From an uncultured Novosphingobium sp. (GTDB lineage Bacteria > Pseudomonadota > Alphaproteobacteria > Sphingomonadales > Sphingomonadaceae), in the NCBI GenBank assembly GCA_946886365.1, contig CAMPIM010000073.1, positions 1 through 19,250 of the forward strand: DNA of 19,250 nt, given 5' to 3'. Below are positions 16,573-19,250 of the stretch, piece after piece (positions within the stretch are counted from its first letter, which is position 1; every line of letters begins with the position of its first letter). The position numbers and the translations under genes are program-made. A model generated the notes under the pieces. The model ran no database searches. It was given only the letters and a program-made list of their open reading frames with translations, and was not told the DNA's origin.

Positions 16573-16648
16573 ATATCGGGGCGGATGATCGGCCTGTCGC
16601 TGGCGACGTCTGCTGGGCCCGTCGAGGGGGCCGTGGTCTCCCCGATAT
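16573..16648. repeat. 9-bp-arm inverted repeat upstream of the lactonase gene
   Basis: ATATCGGGG (16573-16581) and CCCCGATAT (16640-16648) are perfect inverted copies 58 bp apart, inside the right part of the larger 11-bp repeat pair. They may be sub-terminal repeats of the same relic or a looped operator pair. The function is not known. Confidence 0.35.
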
Positions 16649-16781
16649 AATGGGCAAAGTTTAACATGGGGCCAAGCGAGCCTTGGATATCTCGCTCCGC
16701 ATTTCTCGCCCTGGCGCAGCACAGAAGACCACATGGGCTTCCTGAACAGCTGGAACGCTACCGTCGAATACAGGTGATCAA

Positions 16782-17696
16782 ATGAGTGGCTATGAAATAG
16801 TTCAGACCAGAATTTTCACTACAATGCCTGAAGAATTCCTCAAATTTGAGGAAACGAAATTCTCGCGCGACATGACGATTGATGGAAAACCGGTTCCCTC
16901 GTTTCTCGAAGGACCTTCCTTCGACCGCGACGGCAATCTGTATGTCGTCGATGTTGCGCACGGCCGTATTTTCCGCATTTCACCGAGCGGGGATTGGACG
17001 TTGGTCGCAGATTATCCCTGTCGTCCCAATGGGCTTAAGATACATAAGGATGGCAGGATTTTTGTCGCCGACCGCGATCTCGGATTGGTGGAGATCGACC
17101 CCGTCAGCGGGAAGGTTTCTCCTTATGTACCTGCTGAAAGACTGACCAACTATAAAGGGCTGAACGACCTTTTCTTCTCTTCGAACGGGGACCTGTATTT
17201 TACGGATCAAGGTGAGACCGGATTGCATGATCCTACAGGACAACTCTGGAAGCTCGACACGAAGGGCAAGCTGACCTGTCTTCTCAACAATATCCCAAGT
17301 CCGAACGGATTGGTGATGAATCCGGAGGAAACGGTCCTGTATCTTGCAGTGACCCGCATGAATGCGGTTTGGCGCGTTCCTATTCGGCTGGATGGTTCGG
17401 TGCACCGGGTAGGCATGTTCTGCCAACTTGAAGGCGGCACCGGCCCTGATGGCATGGCCATGGATGTCGATGGCAACCTGTCGATCGCGCATATCTGGCG
17501 TGGCGCGGTATGGCTCTACTCGCCGCTGGGCCTGCCGATTGCCAGAATTGACAGCTGTGCCGATACTCTTGCTGTCACCAATCTGGCTTATGGAGGTCCC
17601 GGTAACAGGTCACTCTTCATCACCAATTCGATGGCCAACAATATCCTGGTGGCCGAACTGCCCGTCGCGGGGCGCCCCATGTTCGGACAGATGTAG
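16782..17696 (+). CDS. SMP-30/gluconolactonase family lactonase
   Basis: 304 residues, a six-bladed beta-propeller lactonase by pattern. The metal and active-site positions of the family are present: Glu43 in FLEGPSFD, Asn128 in KGLNDLFF, Asn175 in SPNGLVMN, and Asp223 in GTGPDGMAMD. No signal peptide is seen, so it is probably cytosolic. Members hydrolyse sugar lactones or other lactones using a divalent metal ion. In this context it could open a lactone made by the Baeyer-Villiger-type monooxygenase, or act on a sugar-acid lactone. AGGTGA lies just before the ATG. It is the first gene of the rightward operon, and the next gene starts 12 bp after its stop. Confidence 0.92.
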   Translation: MSGYEIVQTRIFTTMPEEFLKFEETKFSRDMTIDGKPVPSFLEGPSFDRDGNLYVVDVAHGRIFRISPSGDWTLVADYPCRPNGLKIHKDGRIFVADRDLGLVEIDPVSGKVSPYVPAERLTNYKGLNDLFFSSNGDLYFTDQGETGLHDPTGQLWKLDTKGKLTCLLNNIPSPNGLVMNPEETVLYLAVTRMNAVWRVPIRLDGSVHRVGMFCQLEGGTGPDGMAMDVDGNLSIAHIWRGAVWLYSPLGLPIARIDSCADTLAVTNLAYGGPGNRSLFITNSMANNILVAELPVAGRPMFGQM

Positions 17697-17708
17697 GACG
17701 CAGCTGAA

Positions 17709-18953
17709 ATGACATATGACTTCGTAGTCATCGGCGCAGGGATTGTCGGTCTTTCTACTGCGTGGCAGCTGAAGAATGCTGCTCCCGACGCCAAAATTCT
17801 GGTGGTGGAAAAAGAAGCGCAGCCAGCGATGCATCAGACCGGGCATAATAGCGGCGTCGTGCATGCCGGTGTCTATTATGCGGCGGGAAGCGCAAAGGCG
17901 CGCATGTGCAAGGATGGCGCCCGGGCGACGAAATGGTTCTGCAATACATATGATATTCGCCTTCGCGAATGCGGCAAACTGCTCGTAGCGACTAACCAAC
18001 TCGAAAATGATCGGATCGAGGGCCTGCACGAGCGTTGTAACGCGAACGGCATCGCTCATGAGATAATCGGCCCGGAAGAGCTGAAGGCGCTTGAACTCGA
18101 GATCACTGGCCTTCGTGCCATTCGCGTGCCGTCTACTGCCATTACCGATTATCCCGGCATATGCCGGAAGCTGCTGGAGTTATTTTCCCAGGCTGGAGGC
18201 GAGGCGCGCTTCGGTATCGCCATTGAGAAAATCACGGAAAACGCCGGTAGTGTAGAATTGCGTCATGCGGAGGGGGCCATCGACGCCAGATGCGTCGTCG
18301 CCTGTGCCGGTGTGCAGGCCGATCGCATCGTGCGGTCCAGCGGCCGCAAGCCTTCCTTTGCAATGGTGCCCTTCCGTGGCGAATATTTCCGCTTGCCGAG
18401 CGAGAAGAACGATATCGTCAAACATCTGATCTATCCGATCCCCGATCCGGCGCTCCCATTTCTGGGAGTTCATCTGACACCCATGATTGATGGCAGCATC
18501 ACCGTGGGCCCTAATGCGGTGCTGGGCTTTGCCCGCGAAGGCTATCCGAAGGGCTCGGTCAATCTGCGCGATGTCGGAGACATGCTCGGCAATGCCGGCT
18601 TTTGGAGGCTGATCGGGGCGAACGTATCGTCCGGTCTAAGCGAAATGGGGAATTCTCTCTTCCGTCGTCGCTACCTGGCACTTTGTCAGAAATACTGTCC
18701 CCAACTGACTTTGGCTGACCTCGAACCCTATCCTGCGGGGATACGCGCACAGGCGATTACCCCAAGGGGCGAGTTGATCCATGACTTCGTTATCGAACAG
18801 ACCGATCGCGTGCTGCATGTCTGCAACGCCCCATCACCTGCCGCAACCTCCGCTCTGCCTATCGGACGGCACATCGTCGATCTGGTTCGAGCCAAGGCGG
18901 AAGAAACAGGCCTGAAGATTTTCGATGAGAAGCAAGCGGCGCCCTGGGCCTGA
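17709..18953 (+). CDS. lhgO: L-2-hydroxyglutarate oxidase
   Basis: 414 residues, a DAO-fold FAD oxidoreductase. FAD binding: VIGAGIVGLS at 7-16 and Glu34 at the end of strand 2. The signature HQTGHNSGVVHAGVYY at 42-57, the block PFRGEYFRLPSE, the run HLIYPIPDPALPFLGVHLT (conserved through SITVGPNAVLGF), and NAPSPAATSALPIG near the C-terminus closely match the E. coli LhgO pattern as I know it. LhgO oxidises L-2-hydroxyglutarate to 2-oxoglutarate and passes electrons to the quinone pool at the inner membrane. Here it has no CsiD/GlaH partner, but sits between a lactonase and a beta-hydroxyacid dehydrogenase. It may therefore serve another 2-hydroxy acid or clear L-2-hydroxyglutarate arising as a side product. 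The ribosome site AGGA is about 10 nt upstream. Confidence 0.93.
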   Translation: MTYDFVVIGAGIVGLSTAWQLKNAAPDAKILVVEKEAQPAMHQTGHNSGVVHAGVYYAAGSAKARMCKDGARATKWFCNTYDIRLRECGKLLVATNQLENDRIEGLHERCNANGIAHEIIGPEELKALELEITGLRAIRVPSTAITDYPGICRKLLELFSQAGGEARFGIAIEKITENAGSVELRHAEGAIDARCVVACAGVQADRIVRSSGRKPSFAMVPFRGEYFRLPSEKNDIVKHLIYPIPDPALPFLGVHLTPMIDGSITVGPNAVLGFAREGYPKGSVNLRDVGDMLGNAGFWRLIGANVSSGLSEMGNSLFRRRYLALCQKYCPQLTLADLEPYPAGIRAQAITPRGELIHDFVIEQTDRVLHVCNAPSPAATSALPIGRHIVDLVRAKAEETGLKIFDEKQAAPWA

Positions 18954-19002
18954 TCATTATTGGTTATTTCAGAGCGCCGTAGCACAGAAGGAAGAGGGAA
19001 AC

Positions 19003-19250
19003 ATGAGCGCCAAGATAGGCTTCATCGGATTGGGAGCGATGGGGCTACCCATGGCCAAAAATTTGATTTCGGCGGGCTTCCAGCTGGCCGTTACGACCTC
19101 TTCGGCGGAGAAGGCGGATCGCTTGCAAGCGTTGGGTGCGGTCATCTGCGAAACCCCGCGCGAGGTGGCGGCAGCGGCAGAAATCATTGTGACGTGCGTC
19201 CCCGATGGCAAGGCGTTACGGACGGTGGTCACCGGCGAGGTGGGGCTCGC
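19003..19250 (+). CDS. NAD(P)-dependent oxidoreductase, 3-hydroxyisobutyrate dehydrogenase family (N-terminal part)
   Basis: The first 82 codons are visible, then the window ends. KIGFIGLGAMGLPMAKNLISAGF is the typical dinucleotide-binding start of beta-hydroxyacid dehydrogenases, and VTCVPDGKALRTVV matches the loop after strand 4. The end of strand 2 reads AVTTSSAEK, with no acidic residue, unlike the Asp30 of the related gene at 14229-15128. That hints at NADP preference or a different substrate. GAAGAGGGAAAC upstream is a good ribosome site. It lies 49 bp after lhgO and is probably cotranscribed with it. Catalytic Lys and the C-terminal domain are outside the window. Confidence 0.88.
   Translation, partial: MSAKIGFIGLGAMGLPMAKNLISAGFQLAVTTSSAEKADRLQALGAVICETPREVAAAAEIIVTCVPDGKALRTVVTGEVGL

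Larger units (their letters stand above)
16282..16671. repeat. 11-bp inverted repeats 390 bp apart, possible relic mobile element ends
   Basis: CCCCATGTTAA at 16282-16292 and TTAACATGGGG at 16661-16671 are perfect inverted copies bounding most of the non-coding stretch. A transposase-free element of this size would be MITE-like. No target-site duplication was identified, so a chance or regulatory origin remains open. Confidence 0.35.
16224..16781. other. 558-bp non-coding stretch with many inverted repeats
   Basis: No coding frame here shows recognisable protein features. The stretch begins right after the LysR stop and ends at the lactonase start. The middle (about 16300-16540) is AT-rich and the right part (16560-16700) GC-rich. 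It contains several perfect palindromes: CAACAA-G-TTGTTG at 16394-16406, a 35-bp hairpin at 16417-16451, an 11-bp-arm repeat spanning 16282-16671, and a 9-bp-arm repeat at 16573-16648. TTGACA occurs at 16314 and TATAAT at 16455 and 16646, but none forms a well-spaced pair. It may be a decayed insertion or a large regulatory region for the plus-strand operon. Confidence 0.55.

Noticed and set aside
16194..16734. Two short minus-strand frames (89 and 79 codons) in the gap after LysR
   Set aside because: They have no family features and low-complexity Arg-rich content, and the first overlaps the end of LysR. I could not match them to a transposase with confidence.

Overview
The window reads as accessory catabolic DNA from a Gram-negative proteobacterium, most likely an alphaproteobacterium of the sphingomonad type. 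This is an inference from three things: a large TonB-dependent outer-membrane receptor embedded in a catabolic gene set, the GC-rich codon use, and the overall enzyme repertoire. There is no rRNA, tRNA, CRISPR array or recognisable intact transposase.

Minus-strand block (1-15128). Eleven genes all read leftwards. In transcription order they are: a 3-hydroxyisobutyrate-dehydrogenase-like oxidoreductase; a DUF1185 ('amino acid synthesis') protein; a 1180-residue carboxylic acid reductase (CAR) with a GTG start; a zinc alcohol/aldehyde reductase 17 bp behind it; a TonB-dependent receptor; an SDR; a class III aminotransferase; an MFS transporter; two tandem paralogous VOC (glyoxalase-fold) proteins; and a Baeyer-Villiger-type flavin monooxygenase that runs off the left edge. 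Most intergenic gaps are 17-115 bp, and the last (VOC to monooxygenase) is 257 bp. Several gaps hold clear inverted repeats, so the block may be one long transcript cut into segments, or several transcripts.

Regulator and right arm (15129-19250). A LysR-type regulator is divergent from the minus-strand block. The 186-bp shared intergenic region carries a perfect 6-bp-arm inverted repeat that could be its operator. After a 558-bp AT-rich, palindrome-rich non-coding stretch, a plus-strand operon begins: an SMP-30/gluconolactonase-type lactonase, an L-2-hydroxyglutarate oxidase (lhgO), and a second 3-hydroxyisobutyrate-dehydrogenase-like gene cut by the right edge.

Working model (inference). 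An unknown ligand enters through the TonB receptor and the MFS permease. The monooxygenase, SDR and lactonase could oxidise a ketone to a lactone or ester and open it. CAR plus the alcohol dehydrogenase would reduce a carboxylate to aldehyde and alcohol, and the aminotransferase could exchange amine and carbonyl. An ATP- and NADPH-consuming CAR inside a cluster that otherwise looks degradative is the most unusual feature here. The substrate cannot be read from sequence.
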